A DNA stretch of 60,856 nt from Anaeromyxobacter soli (lineage in GTDB: Bacteria > Myxococcota > Myxococcia > Myxococcales > Anaeromyxobacteraceae): the NCBI RefSeq assembly GCF_022808855.1, contig NZ_JAKZLF010000032.1, positions 1 to 60,856 on the forward strand, in the 5' to 3' direction. Under the pieces are notes generated by a model, which had not been told where the DNA came from, searched no databases, and saw nothing but the letters and a program-made list of their open reading frames with translations. Position numbers and translations under genes: made by a program. Below, in pieces: positions 27,881 through 35,374 of this stretch. The first letter of the stretch is position 1. The number at the start of each line of letters is the position of its first letter.

Positions 27881-28081
27881 GTAATCTCCGTCCGTGCAAG
27901 CAGGCGGGTCACGGGCAAGCGGGGAAGGTCCTGCGGACGCGGGTCACGACGCGCAGCGTCATGGGGGTTGCCGCGCACGTCCGGGGGAGAAGCGCGCGCT
28001 CGGAGTGAAGCCCCTTGTAGGCTGGGGCGGAGCCTCGACCCGGGCGCATCGGGAGCTGCGAGCGCGGCCTAGCTTGCAGAC

Positions 28082-29383
28082 ATGAAGCGCGCGCTCGCGG
28101 CGGGGCTCGTGGTCGGGACGGGGTTGGGCGTGCTGGCGCGTCGCTTCTGGGACCGCCGGACCCGCTACGGCCCCTGGGGCTCGCTCGGGCTCGGCCTGCC
28201 CGGAGGGGTGGACGGGGTCGGCCTCGCCCTGACGCAGACGACCGCGACGTCGCTCGTCGACGGGAACCGCGTCGCGTGGAGGGACGACGCCGAGGTGTTC
28301 GACGCGCTGGAGGAGGCGATCGGCGACGCGCGCCGCAGCGTCCACGTGGACGTGTACATCTGGAAGCCGGGGGGCGCGGGAGATCGCCTGGCGGACCTCG
28401 CGTGCCGCAAGGCGCGCGAGGGCGTGCGGATGCGGATCCTCGTCGACCCCATGGGGAGCACCGGCTTCGACGAGGAGCTTCGCCCCCGGCTGAGCGAGGC
28501 CGGCTGCGAGGTGCGCTACTTCAGGCCGCTCAAGAAGCGGCCCTTCTCCCTGACGGGACGGAACCACCGCAAGCTCGTCGTGGTCGACGGGCGGGTGGGC
28601 TTCACCGGGGGTTTCGGCATCGCGCCCGAGTGGAGCAGCGGCGCGCCCGGCTCGCCCGTGTGGCGAGACTCGAACGCGGAGATCGAGGGGCCCGTCGTGC
28701 AGCAGATGCAGGTGGCGTTCGCGAACCACTGGATCGAGACGGGGGGCTGGATGCTCCCCGCGGTCGAGCTCGAGCGGCCGAGGCCGGCGGGGGAGGCGCG
28801 CGCCGCGTACGTGACGAGCACCGACGTCATCGGCCTCTCCCACGCGCGCTGGGTCACGCACATCGCGCTCGCGGCGGCGGAGCGGCGGGTGTGGATCGCG
28901 AACGCCTACTTCGTCCCGCCGCCGGCGGTGCTCGGCACGCTCTGCGCACGGCGCGAGATGGGGATCGACGTGCGGCTGCTCCTGCCCGGGCCGTACCAGG
29001 ATCATCGCAGCGTGACGTTCATCCAGCGCCGCCATTACCCGCGGCTCGAGGCGAGCGGGGTGACGGTCTACGAGTACCTCCCCGCGATGATGCACGCGAA
29101 GACCATGCTCGTCGACGACCGGCTCTCCCTGGTCGGCTCCATGAACCTCGACTTCATGTCGATGGAGTGGCTCGAGGAGGGCGCCCTGGTGGTGGACGAC
29201 CGCGCGTTCGCGCGCGCGTTCGAGGAGCGGTGGCAGGAGGACATGTCGCGCTCGCGGCAGGTGACCGGGCTGGGCGCGGAGGACGCGAACGGCCGCTTGC
29301 GACCCGCCGAGACCTCGACCTCGCCGCGCGCGCTGGTTAGCTCGACCACCTCGAACCAAGGAGGAGCGCCATGGCCACGGTGA
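28082..29383 (+). CDS. Phospholipase D family protein, cardiolipin synthase-like
   Basis: This 433-residue protein has two HKD half-sites: NHRKLVVVDGRVGFTGG (about residue 160) and MHAKTMLVDDRLSLVGSMN (about residue 337). These mark a phospholipase D superfamily enzyme, and the spacing and GGFGIAPEW segment fit ClsB-type cardiolipin synthases that join two phospholipids. A short hydrophobic N-terminus (LAAGLVVGTGLGVLARRFW) may attach it to the membrane. The last 40 residues are Ser/Thr-rich and look non-conserved; they overlap the next gene by 13 bases, so the true C-terminus may have drifted. The upstream 201 bases hold no clear promoter. Confidence 0.9.
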   Translation: MKRALAAGLVVGTGLGVLARRFWDRRTRYGPWGSLGLGLPGGVDGVGLALTQTTATSLVDGNRVAWRDDAEVFDALEEAIGDARRSVHVDVYIWKPGGAGDRLADLACRKAREGVRMRILVDPMGSTGFDEELRPRLSEAGCEVRYFRPLKKRPFSLTGRNHRKLVVVDGRVGFTGGFGIAPEWSSGAPGSPVWRDSNAEIEGPVVQQMQVAFANHWIETGGWMLPAVELERPRPAGEARAAYVTSTDVIGLSHARWVTHIALAAAERRVWIANAYFVPPPAVLGTLCARREMGIDVRLLLPGPYQDHRSVTFIQRRHYPRLEASGVTVYEYLPAMMHAKTMLVDDRLSLVGSMNLDFMSMEWLEEGALVVDDRAFARAFEERWQEDMSRSRQVTGLGAEDANGRLRPAETSTSPRALVSSTTSNQGGAPWPR

Positions 29384-29853
29384 GACCCATCCCGGAGGGG
29401 ATGCACACGCTCACGCCGAACCTCGTCATCCGGGGAGCGGCGCAGGCGATCGAGTTCTACAAGCGCGCGCTCGGGGCGCAGGAGGTGGCGCGCATGCCGG
29501 CGCCGGACGGGAAGAGCATCTGGCACGCCGAGCTGCGCATCGGCGACTCGATGTTCTTCCTGAACGACGAGATGCCGGGCATGGGCACCGGGGCGCCGAG
29601 CGCCGCCGTGCCGGTGCCGGTGACGATGTGGCTCTACGTGCCCGACACGGACGCGGCGTTCAAGCGCGCCGTCGACGCCGGCGGGAAGCCGACGATGCCG
29701 CCCGCCGACATGTTCTGGGGCGACCGCTGCGCGGGCGTCGCCGACCCGTTCGGCTACATGTGGTCGTTCGCGACGCACCAGAAGGACCTCACGCCGGAGG
29801 AGATGCGGCGGGCGGGCGAGGAGTTCGCGAGGTCGATGGGCGCGAACCGCTGA
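29371..29853 (+). CDS. VOC superfamily protein (PhnB/glyoxalase-like)
   Basis: This 160-residue protein has the paired beta-alpha-beta-beta-beta modules of the vicinal-oxygen-chelate fold: LTPNLVIRGAAQAIEFYKRALGA at the start, IWHAELRIGDSMFFLNDE in the middle, and VADPFGYMWSFATH at the end (shown in short pieces here). Ligand positions resemble the PhnB-like branch, whose members are usually uncharacterised dioxygenase or resistance-type proteins. The ATG at 29371 has AAGGAGG close upstream, inside the 3' end of the cardiolipin synthase gene, so the two are co-transcribed. It converges with tag. Confidence 0.9.
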   Translation: MATVRPIPEGMHTLTPNLVIRGAAQAIEFYKRALGAQEVARMPAPDGKSIWHAELRIGDSMFFLNDEMPGMGTGAPSAAVPVPVTMWLYVPDTDAAFKRAVDAGGKPTMPPADMFWGDRCAGVADPFGYMWSFATHQKDLTPEEMRRAGEEFARSMGANR

Positions 29854-29857
29854 GGCT

Positions 29858-29876
29858 CGGCGCGGCGCGGGCGCCG
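29858..29876. terminator. Hairpin between VOC gene and tag
   Basis: The arms CGGCGC (29858-29863) and GCGCCG (29871-29876) pair perfectly around a 7-base loop, 4 bases past the VOC stop codon and before the convergent tag stop. No T tract is seen. Confidence 0.35.
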
Positions 29877-29907
29877 CCGGGAGGGGCGCTCGCGCCGTGA
29901 CGGGACG

Positions 29908-30555
29908 TCAGCGCGGCCGCTCGAAGGCGCGACGCGCCCGCTCCGCCCGCGCGCGGAAGGCGCAGCCGTCGAGGTGATCGTTCACGATCCCGACCGCCTG
30001 CATGAAGGCGTAGAGGGTGGTCGGCCCGACGAAGGTCCAGCCCCGCTTCCGGAGGTCCTTCGACATCGCCACGGACTCGGGCGTCGTCGTCATCGCGCGG
30101 AGGTCCGCCCAGGCGAGCCGCTTCGGCCGCGAGGCGGGAGCGGGCTCGAAGCGCCAGAAGTAGGCGGCGAGGGAGCCGAGCTCGTCCCGGAGCGCGCAGG
30201 CGCGGCGGGCGTTGTTCACGGTGGACTCGATCTTGCCGCGGTGGCGCACGATGCCCGCGTCGGCGAGGAGCCGCGCCACGTCGCGCGCCCCGAAGCGCGC
30301 CACCGCCTCGAGGTCGAACCCGGCGAAGCCGCGCCGGAAGGCCTCGCGCTTGCGCAGGATGGTGAGCCAGGAGAGGCCGGCCTGGAAGCCCTCGAGGCAG
30401 ACCTTCTCGAAGAGGCGCACGTCGTCCGCGGTGGGCTGGCCCCACTCCTCGTCGTGGTAGGCCAGGTACTCCGGAGCGGAGGCGCCCCACACGCAGCGGA
30501 GCTTTCGATCGGGGCCGGGGGTCAGGCCTTCGGGAGGGGTGGGCATCGCGGGCAT
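29908..30555 (-). CDS. tag: DNA-3-methyladenine glycosylase I
   Basis: This 215-residue protein is Tag, which excises 3-methyladenine from alkylated DNA. It carries the zinc-binding snap ligands: Cys21 in LRCVWG, His34 in AYHDEEWG, and the His/Cys pair in VNDHLDGCAF near the C-terminus. The helix-hairpin-helix region lies around GLSWLTILRKREAFR, and the family block RKRGWTFVGPTTLYAFMQA is present (quoted in part as WTFVGPTTLYAF). The start is taken as the ATG at 30555; the ATG at 30546 is equally possible. The length is a little over the usual 190 because of a Pro-rich lead-in. Confidence 0.94.
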   Translation of the reverse strand: MPAMPTPPEGLTPGPDRKLRCVWGASAPEYLAYHDEEWGQPTADDVRLFEKVCLEGFQAGLSWLTILRKREAFRRGFAGFDLEAVARFGARDVARLLADAGIVRHRGKIESTVNNARRACALRDELGSLAAYFWRFEPAPASRPKRLAWADLRAMTTTPESVAMSKDLRKRGWTFVGPTTLYAFMQAVGIVNDHLDGCAFRARAERARRAFERPR

Positions 30556-30648
30556 GAGTCCTAGCGCGGAGGGAACGGACGGGCACGGCCCGGCGGCATC
30601 ATGGGTCGGTTCCCGGCGCCGCTCGTCGAAAGGTGTTACGAGAGGTAG

Positions 30649-30906
30649 ATGACCGCGTTCATCGCAGCCCTGCTGATGAACGCGATCCCCGGCTGGCGCG
30701 AGCTGTCGCGCCGTTCCTGGTGCACGAAGCAGCGAAGCCGCCTGCGCTCGCCCGATCGGAAGATCGTGTGGGTGCACGACGGCGAGAAGATGCCGTGGGC
30801 GCTCTGGGGCGTGGACCACGGCTTCTTCGAGCTCGAGTGGGCGGGCCGGCTGGCGTACCTGCGAGCGGTGGCGGCGGCGGTCGAAGCGCCGCTCGCGACG
30901 AGCTGA
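30649..30906 (+). CDS. Small protein of unknown function
   Basis: This 85-residue protein is not recognised. Codon third positions are nearly all G or C as in true genes here, and GAGAGGTAG precedes the ATG. The N-terminus is hydrophobic (FIAALLMNAIPGW), the centre is basic (RRSWCTKQRSRLRS), and the C-terminal half holds the pattern IVWVHDGEKMPWALWGVDHGFFELEW. A basic centre following a short hydrophobic stretch does not make a convincing signal peptide. It stands before the thioredoxin-like gene with a small hairpin in between. A real but orphan gene is likely. Confidence 0.55.
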   Translation: MTAFIAALLMNAIPGWRELSRRSWCTKQRSRLRSPDRKIVWVHDGEKMPWALWGVDHGFFELEWAGRLAYLRAVAAAVEAPLATS

Positions 30907-30961
30907 AAGCGGTCGCGATCCGCGGCCGTTCCTGGATCACCGCAGCACGCGCGACGAGCGT

Positions 30962-30977
30962 GGGCGCCTCTGCGCCC
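30962..30977. terminator. Small hairpin before the thioredoxin-like gene
   Basis: GGGCGC (30962-30967) and GCGCCC (30972-30977) pair around CTCT. The hairpin lies 56 bases past the 85-residue gene and 34 bases before the next ATG, so it may be a terminator or a leader hairpin. Confidence 0.35.
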
Positions 30978-31010
30978 GGCCTGGACCCGTCCGCGCCGAG
31001 AGGACGTCGA

Positions 31011-31448
31011 ATGGGAAGCCGATTCAGCAGCGGAAAGGGAAATCGCTTCAACGTGAAGCTCCCCGTGACCGAGGACCCGAACGGCAAGGAGACCGAGGCG
31101 CTGCACGTGAAGGAGATCGCCGAGAAGGACTACGAAACCGAGGTGGTCGCGACGGCGCTGCCGGTGGTGCTCGACTTCCACGGCGGCAAGGAGTCCAAGG
31201 CCTGCGAGACGCTCGCCCCCAGGTTCGCGGCGGTGGCGGAGCGTTACGCCGGGAAGGTCCGCTTCCTGAAGGTCAAGCGGGAGGCGAACCCGCGGCTCGC
31301 GGCGACGCTCGGCGTCACCGTCAGCCCGACGCTCGTCTTCCTCCAGGGCGGGAAGGAGAAGGGGGAGCGGTTGAGCGGCGAGGACATCCAGCGGACGGCG
31401 CTCAAGGCGCGCGTCGAGGCGATGCTGGGGACCTCGGCGGCGAAGTGA
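31011..31448 (+). CDS. Thioredoxin-fold protein with degenerate active site
   Basis: This 145-residue protein aligns with thioredoxin from about residue 30: VVLDFHGG (family: VLVDFWA), LAPRFAAVAERYAGKVRFLKVKREANPRLAATLGV, and the cis-proline strand VSPTLVFLQGG. The redox motif WCGPC is replaced by K-E-S62-K-A-C65, so only one cysteine is left (SxxC). Such proteins cannot do normal dithiol exchange; they may form mixed disulphides or act as binding or chaperone modules. The first 30 residues are charged with no signal peptide, so it is cytoplasmic. The ATG at 31011 has GAGAGGA upstream. Confidence 0.85.
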   Translation: MGSRFSSGKGNRFNVKLPVTEDPNGKETEALHVKEIAEKDYETEVVATALPVVLDFHGGKESKACETLAPRFAAVAERYAGKVRFLKVKREANPRLAATLGVTVSPTLVFLQGGKEKGERLSGEDIQRTALKARVEAMLGTSAAK

Positions 31449-31516
31449 CGGACGATCCGTCCGCCGTCTGCTTCGAGTCCCTCTGCAACGAAACCCGCGC
31501 ACCATCGAGGTGAACC

Positions 31517-31732
31517 ATGAGCTTCAAGGATCTGTCGAACAAGAGCGTCTCGCCGCACGTGGACACGCCGGCCCAGGCCGAGGCGAGGGCCCAGGCCGCC
31601 GCCGACCAGAAGACCAGGGCCGATGCCAAGGCCGCGAAGAACGCCACCCAGCGTGAGGCCAGGGCGCAGGAGGCCGCCGCGAAGCCGGCCCCCGCCGCGA
31701 ACGAGGCGAAGGGCGGGCCGACGCGCACGTAG
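31517..31732 (+). CDS. Small Ala/Lys-rich hydrophilic protein
   Basis: This 71-residue protein is not recognised. After a short start (MSFKDLSNKSVSPHVDT) it is an almost continuous Ala/Lys/Arg/Gln/Glu-rich helix without hydrophobic core, ending in a Pro/Gly tail. It is likely disordered or a lone helix, as in small stress or nucleic-acid-associated proteins. GAGGTGAACC precedes the ATG. It follows the thioredoxin-like gene after 68 bases on the same strand and is closed by a strong hairpin, so the two may share a transcript. Confidence 0.6.
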   Translation: MSFKDLSNKSVSPHVDTPAQAEARAQAAADQKTRADAKAAKNATQREARAQEAAAKPAPAANEAKGGPTRT

Positions 31733-31740
31733 CGCGGCGA

Positions 31741-31762
31741 GCGCCTCGCCACCGCGAGGCGC
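31741..31762. terminator. Strong hairpin between the small protein and MCP genes
   Basis: GCGCCTCGC (31741-31749) and GCGAGGCGC (31754-31762) form a perfect 9-bp stem with loop CACC. It begins 9 bases past the stop codon of the 71-residue gene and faces the convergent MCP gene. It is a good terminator candidate despite lacking a T tract. Confidence 0.55.
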
Positions 31763-31868
31763 GGCGCCTCGGGGCCGGCGGCTCTCGCGCTCGCGAGGGA
31801 TCGGAGGCCTCGGCGCGCTTCGTCCCGGACGAGCGCGTCCGGAGCCCCGGGGCTCTCGTCGCCGCGAG

Positions 31869-33422
31869 CTACCCCTCCGCGACCCGCAAAGCTCCCGTCC
31901 GCTCCGGCGCGAGCGCGAGACCGGGCTGCACCGGCCCGTCGCGGCCGTCCGTGCGGAAGAACCCGACGAGCTCGCGGAGCGCCTCGGCCTGCGCCGCCAT
32001 CTGCTCGGCGGTCGTGGCGAGCTCCTCCGCCGCGGAGGCGTTGCGCTGCGTCACCTGGTCCACCGAGGCCATCGCGCGGTTGATCTGTCCGACCGCCGAG
32101 GTCTGCTGGGTGGAGGCGGCCGCCACGTCCTGCACCAGCGCGGCCGTCCGCTGGATCGCGGGCACGAGGCGAGCGAGCCGCTCGCCCGAGCGCTCCGCCA
32201 CCTCCAGGCTGGTCGTGGCCACCCCGCCGATCTCCTTCGCGGCCTTCTGGGCGCGCTCGGCGAGCTTGCGCACCTCGCTCGCGACCACGCTGAACCCCCT
32301 GCCGTGATCGCCGGCGCGGGCGGCCTCGATCGCGGCGTTCAGCGCGAGCAGGTTCGTCTGGTAGGCGATCTCCTCGACGACGCCGATCCGCTCGGCGATG
32401 GAGCGCATCGCCGCGACGCTGTCGCGCACCGCGTCGCCGCTCTCGCGGGCGTCGCGCGCGGCGTCGAGCGCCACCCGCTCCGTCTCGCGGCTCCCGTCAG
32501 CGTTCTGCGCGATGGACGCGCTCATCTCCTCGAGGCTCGCGGTCGTCTCCTCGACGGACGCCGCCTGCTCTCCCGTGCCGTGCGAGAGCGCCTGCGACGT
32601 CGCGGCGACCTGCCCGGAGGCCGCGAGCAGCCCGTCGGCGCCGGCGCGCAGCTGCCCGAGGACGCGCCCCAGGTTCTCGGTCATCCCCTGCATGGCGCGC
32701 TGGAGGTCCGCGATCTCGTCATCCGACCGCGGCGCGTGGCCCGCGGCGGCGTCGCTCGCGAGGTCGCCGTCCGCGACGCGCCGGGCGAGCCTCGAGAGCT
32801 CGACGACCGGCGTCGCGACGCGGCGGTGCAGCAGGAACGCGAGCGCCGCCCCGACGGCGAGCGCCGCCGCGAGCGCGGCGGTGAACAGCGCGCCGCGCCG
32901 GTGCGCCGTGTCTCGCGTCGCCGCGAGCGTCTCCTGGACCGCCGCCGCCTCGTCCGTGCGGAGCCGCTCCAGGCCCGCGACGGCCGCGGCGGACGCCGCC
33001 TTGAACGCCTTCGTCCGCTGCCCCGCCTCGAGCCACTCCTGGTCGGCGGTGGCGCGCACCATGCGCTCTCCGTCCTCGACGACGCCGCCGAACAGCCGCT
33101 TCGCCTCGGCGGAGGCGGCCGTCGCGCCGCCCGCCGCCTCGAACCGGGAGAGCGCCTTCCCGAAGCCGTCGCGCGCGGGGCCGAGGTCCGCGAGGTCCGA
33201 GGTGCCGGCCGCGGCCTGGCCGGCGAGGAGCTGGAGCGCGGTCCGCGCGAACAGCTCCAGCTCGCTCGCCGCGACGGCGCGCTCCACGGCGGCGGGGACG
33301 GCCGCGCCGAGCTGCGTGGCGGTGGCCTGGTTCGAGGCGAGCCCGAACGTGCCGAGCCCCGCGACGACGAACAGGAGCCCGGCGAAGGTGGCGGCGACGC
33401 GTCTGCCGAGGGTGAGTCGCAA
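31869..33422 (-). CDS. Methyl-accepting chemotaxis protein
   Basis: This 517-residue transducer has an N-terminal membrane segment (residues 8-28), a helical periplasmic domain of about 140 residues of the four-helix-bundle type, and a second membrane segment ([18 protein letters not shown]). HAMP follows ([21 protein letters not shown]), then the long signalling coiled coil. The kinase-contact tip is intact ([28 protein letters not shown], given in part as [18 protein letters not shown]). No C-terminal CheR-tether pentapeptide is seen. The start is TTG at 33422 with GGGAGGAC upstream. No che genes lie nearby, so it must feed an array encoded elsewhere. Confidence 0.95.
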   Translation of the reverse strand: MRLTLGRRVAATFAGLLFVVAGLGTFGLASNQATATQLGAAVPAAVERAVAASELELFARTALQLLAGQAAAGTSDLADLGPARDGFGKALSRFEAAGGATAASAEAKRLFGGVVEDGERMVRATADQEWLEAGQRTKAFKAASAAAVAGLERLRTDEAAAVQETLAATRDTAHRRGALFTAALAAALAVGAALAFLLHRRVATPVVELSRLARRVADGDLASDAAAGHAPRSDDEIADLQRAMQGMTENLGRVLGQLRAGADGLLAASGQVAATSQALSHGTGEQAASVEETTASLEEMSASIAQNADGSRETERVALDAARDARESGDAVRDSVAAMRSIAERIGVVEEIAYQTNLLALNAAIEAARAGDHGRGFSVVASEVRKLAERAQKAAKEIGGVATTSLEVAERSGERLARLVPAIQRTAALVQDVAAASTQQTSAVGQINRAMASVDQVTQRNASAAEELATTAEQMAAQAEALRELVGFFRTDGRDGPVQPGLALAPERTGALRVAEG

Positions 33423-33435
33423 GGCGTCCTCCCGT

Positions 33436-34161
33436 TCAGCGCGCGACCGGCAGGCCGTCCGCCTGCCAGCGCAGCATCCCGCCGTCGAGCCGCTTCACCT
33501 CGGTGCGCCCGAGCTGCCGGAGCAGGCGGGCGGCGATCGGCGCCTGGTGCCCGGCGTGATCGACGATGACGATGGCGCGGCCGGGCTCGACCTGCTTCAG
33601 GCGCGCCTCGATGTCGTCGAGCGGGATGCTCACGGCGCCGTCGAGGTGGAACGCGCCGAACTCCTGCGCGTCGCGGATGTCCATCGCGAACGGCGGGCGG
33701 CTCGACGCGAGCGCCGCCTGGAGCGCGGCGGGCGCGATCGCGGGGGCGTCGAACGCCCGCATGCGCTTCCCCGCCGTCGGTCGGCCGGACTTCCCCCAGC
33801 CCGGCAGCCCATCCCTGTACTCGGCGACGTTGGTGTACCCCGCGGCGGCCGCGGCCTTCGCCGCCACCACGGTCTTCGTGCAGTTCGGGCCGTTGCAGTA
33901 GAAGACCACGAGCCGCGCGCGGTCCTTCACGAGGCGCGGCAGCTCGGCCTCCACCGCGCGCGCGGGCACGAGCACCGCGCCCGGGATGCGCGACTCCGAG
34001 AACTCGACGCGGGTCCGCGCGTCGACGAGCGTGAAGTCCCAGCTCGCGGGGGCGCCCTTCATCCGGGCGGCGAGCGCCTCGGTGGAGATCACGCGGTGCT
34101 CCTCCGCGCGCGCACCGGAGGCGAGCGCGGCGAGGACGGCGGCGAGGATTGCGATGCGCAT
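33436..34161 (-). CDS. Exported tandem rhodanese-domain protein
   Basis: This 241-residue protein has a signal peptide (about residues 1-19, ending ASGARA-E) and two rhodanese folds. Domain 1 keeps an active-site cysteine (Cys89 in VFYCNGPNC, with Cys94 nearby). Domain 2 has [12 protein letters not shown] where the cysteine loop should be and so looks inactive. Periplasmic rhodaneses move sulphane sulphur or bind thiols and metals; the natural donor is unknown. It lies 91 bases downstream of a second exported rhodanese on the same strand, and the pair is probably one operon. An MCP gene follows closely (13 bases), also on the same strand. Confidence 0.9.
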   Translation of the reverse strand: MRIAILAAVLAALASGARAEEHRVISTEALAARMKGAPASWDFTLVDARTRVEFSESRIPGAVLVPARAVEAELPRLVKDRARLVVFYCNGPNCTKTVVAAKAAAAAGYTNVAEYRDGLPGWGKSGRPTAGKRMRAFDAPAIAPAALQAALASSRPPFAMDIRDAQEFGAFHLDGAVSIPLDDIEARLKQVEPGRAIVIVDHAGHQAPIAARLLRQLGRTEVKRLDGGMLRWQADGLPVAR

Positions 34162-34252
34162 GGTGCGGCTCCGTGGGGAGGGGAGGCGGAACGAGGCGCC
34201 GCGGCCGTCCCTCGGGGCGGCCGCGGCGCGGGTGCGGCGAGGACGGCGAGGG

Positions 34253-34801
34253 CTACCGGACGAGCGGGCCGGCGAGCCCGAAGATCGTCTGGACCTGCGA
34301 CGGCGAGTAGATCTTCTGGTTGGAGCTCGCGTTCCAGCCCATCATCGAGAAGCGCAGCACGTAGGCGTTGTAGCCGAGCGACACGAGGCCGCCGAGCGCC
34401 ATGGAGGCGGTGTGGCCGGTGTGGCAGACGAGGATGAGCGGCGTGCCGTCGGTGGGAAGCTGCGCCAGGTTCTCCGAGCGGAAGAGCGCCGCGAGCGGCA
34501 TGCTGATCGCGCCGGGGATGTGGCCGGCCGCGTAGTCGGTGGCCGGCCGGACGTCGATGACGAGCTGGTTCGCGCCGGCGTCGATCCGCGCCTTGAGGTC
34601 GGTGGCGAAGACGGTGCGGGCGCCGCCCGTGGCCGCGAAGAACTCGGCCAGGCGCGCGGCGGTGTTCGCGTAGATGCCGGGCGGGACGTCGAGCGGGCGG
34701 CCCGCGGACACGGAGGACGCGTACTCGCCCGCCCCCACCTCCTGGGCGAGCACGGGAGCGGCGAACGCGAGGGCGGCGAGGACGGCGACGAGCTTTCTCA
34801 T
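34253..34801 (-). CDS. Exported single-domain rhodanese-like protein
   Basis: This 182-residue protein has a signal peptide (residues 1-19, ending PVLA-Q) and one rhodanese domain. The hallmark strands are QLVIDVRPATDYAAGHIPGAISM (in part DVRPATDYAAGHIPGA), and the active-site loop is LVCHTGHTAS, with the catalytic cysteine followed by a His-rich turn. The C-terminal 40 residues (MMGWNASSNQKIYSPSQVQ) are an extension. AGGAGATCGACC precedes the ATG at 34801. It heads a probable operon with the tandem rhodanese and perhaps the MCP. Its upstream region holds a palindrome and a cluster of four GTTAAC sites, suggesting dedicated regulation. Confidence 0.9.
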   Translation of the reverse strand: MRKLVAVLAALAFAAPVLAQEVGAGEYASSVSAGRPLDVPPGIYANTAARLAEFFAATGGARTVFATDLKARIDAGANQLVIDVRPATDYAAGHIPGAISMPLAALFRSENLAQLPTDGTPLILVCHTGHTASMALGGLVSLGYNAYVLRFSMMGWNASSNQKIYSPSQVQTIFGLAGPLVR

Positions 34802-34869
34802 GGGGTCGATCTCCTGGGCGCGGCTCGCCGCGACGGCGGGGATGAGCCGCGGTTCGCGCGGGAGTAGTG

Positions 34870-34884
34870 CACACGTCGCGTGTG
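34870..34884 (-). promoter_or_regulatory. Palindromic operator candidate upstream of rhodanese operon
   Basis: CACACG-TCG-CGTGTG is a perfect 6-bp inverted repeat with a 3-base spacer, 69-83 bases upstream of the rhodanese start at 34801. Its size fits a dimeric regulator site. Binding is inferred only. Confidence 0.4.
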
Positions 34885-34946
34885 GGTTGGAATGCGCGCC
34901 GGAGTGTTCATTTTCGGACGGTGAAAGACCCCGAAATCTGCGCAGC

Positions 34947-34977
34947 GTTAACGGGTTAACGGTTCGTTAACGTTAAC
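34947..34977. repeat. Cluster of four GTTAAC sites
   Basis: GTTAAC occurs at 34947, 34955, 34966 and 34972, all within 31 bases, in DNA where AT-rich words are rare. The last two form a continuous palindrome (CGTTAACGTTAACG, 34965-34978), and the whole cluster is roughly symmetrical. It lies about 150 bases upstream of the rhodanese operon and about 100 bases past the stop codon side of the 35069-35275 gene. A multi-site operator is the likeliest meaning. Confidence 0.5.
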
Positions 34978-35068
34978 GCGCGCAGCAGGAGCGGCGCCCG
35001 CGCGTGCTCGGGCGCGCTCACTCAGCGTGCAATCGGCGTAGAGGGCGCGGGGACGCGCCGGCCGCGCC

Positions 35069-35275
35069 TCAGCCCTCGTCGGGGAGGGCTCCCTTCTGCG
35101 CGGAGGACTCGGGCTGGCTCCAGCCCTCTTCCTCGCGGGGATCGATGTCCTCCCACCCCTCCGCGCGCTCGCTCCCGGGGCGGTCGCTCGCTCCGCGGCG
35201 CTGCTCCCGCTCGCGCTCCGGCTCCGGCTCCTGCCGGCTCGGAGTGGCCCTGTCGTTCTCCGGCGCCCCAGCCAT
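35069..35275 (-). CDS. Small acidic disordered protein
   Basis: This 68-residue protein is not recognised. It consists almost only of Glu, Arg, Asp, Pro, Ser and Gly (EPEPEREREQRRG, DPREEEGWSQPE) and must be intrinsically disordered. Two Trp residues in EGWEDIDPREEEGW form a short near-repeat. GGAGGTGAGCG before the ATG supports translation. It follows the LigC-type ligase on the same strand after 99 bases; whether it takes part in end joining is unknown. Confidence 0.65.
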   Translation of the reverse strand: MAGAPENDRATPSRQEPEPEREREQRRGASDRPGSERAEGWEDIDPREEEGWSQPESSAQKGALPDEG

Positions 35276-35374
35276 CGCTCACCTCCGCGAGCCGGCGCTC
35301 CGACCGCCGCCGGCTCCTGCCTCGTCTCGGCGCGCCGCGAGGTTCGCGGGCGCGAGACCCGTCCGCCTCGGGAT

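Noticed and set aside
31460-31500. TTCGAGTCC-like segment resembling a tRNA T-loop
   Set aside because: No acceptor or anticodon stems can be formed around it. No tRNA, rRNA or CRISPR array was found in the window.
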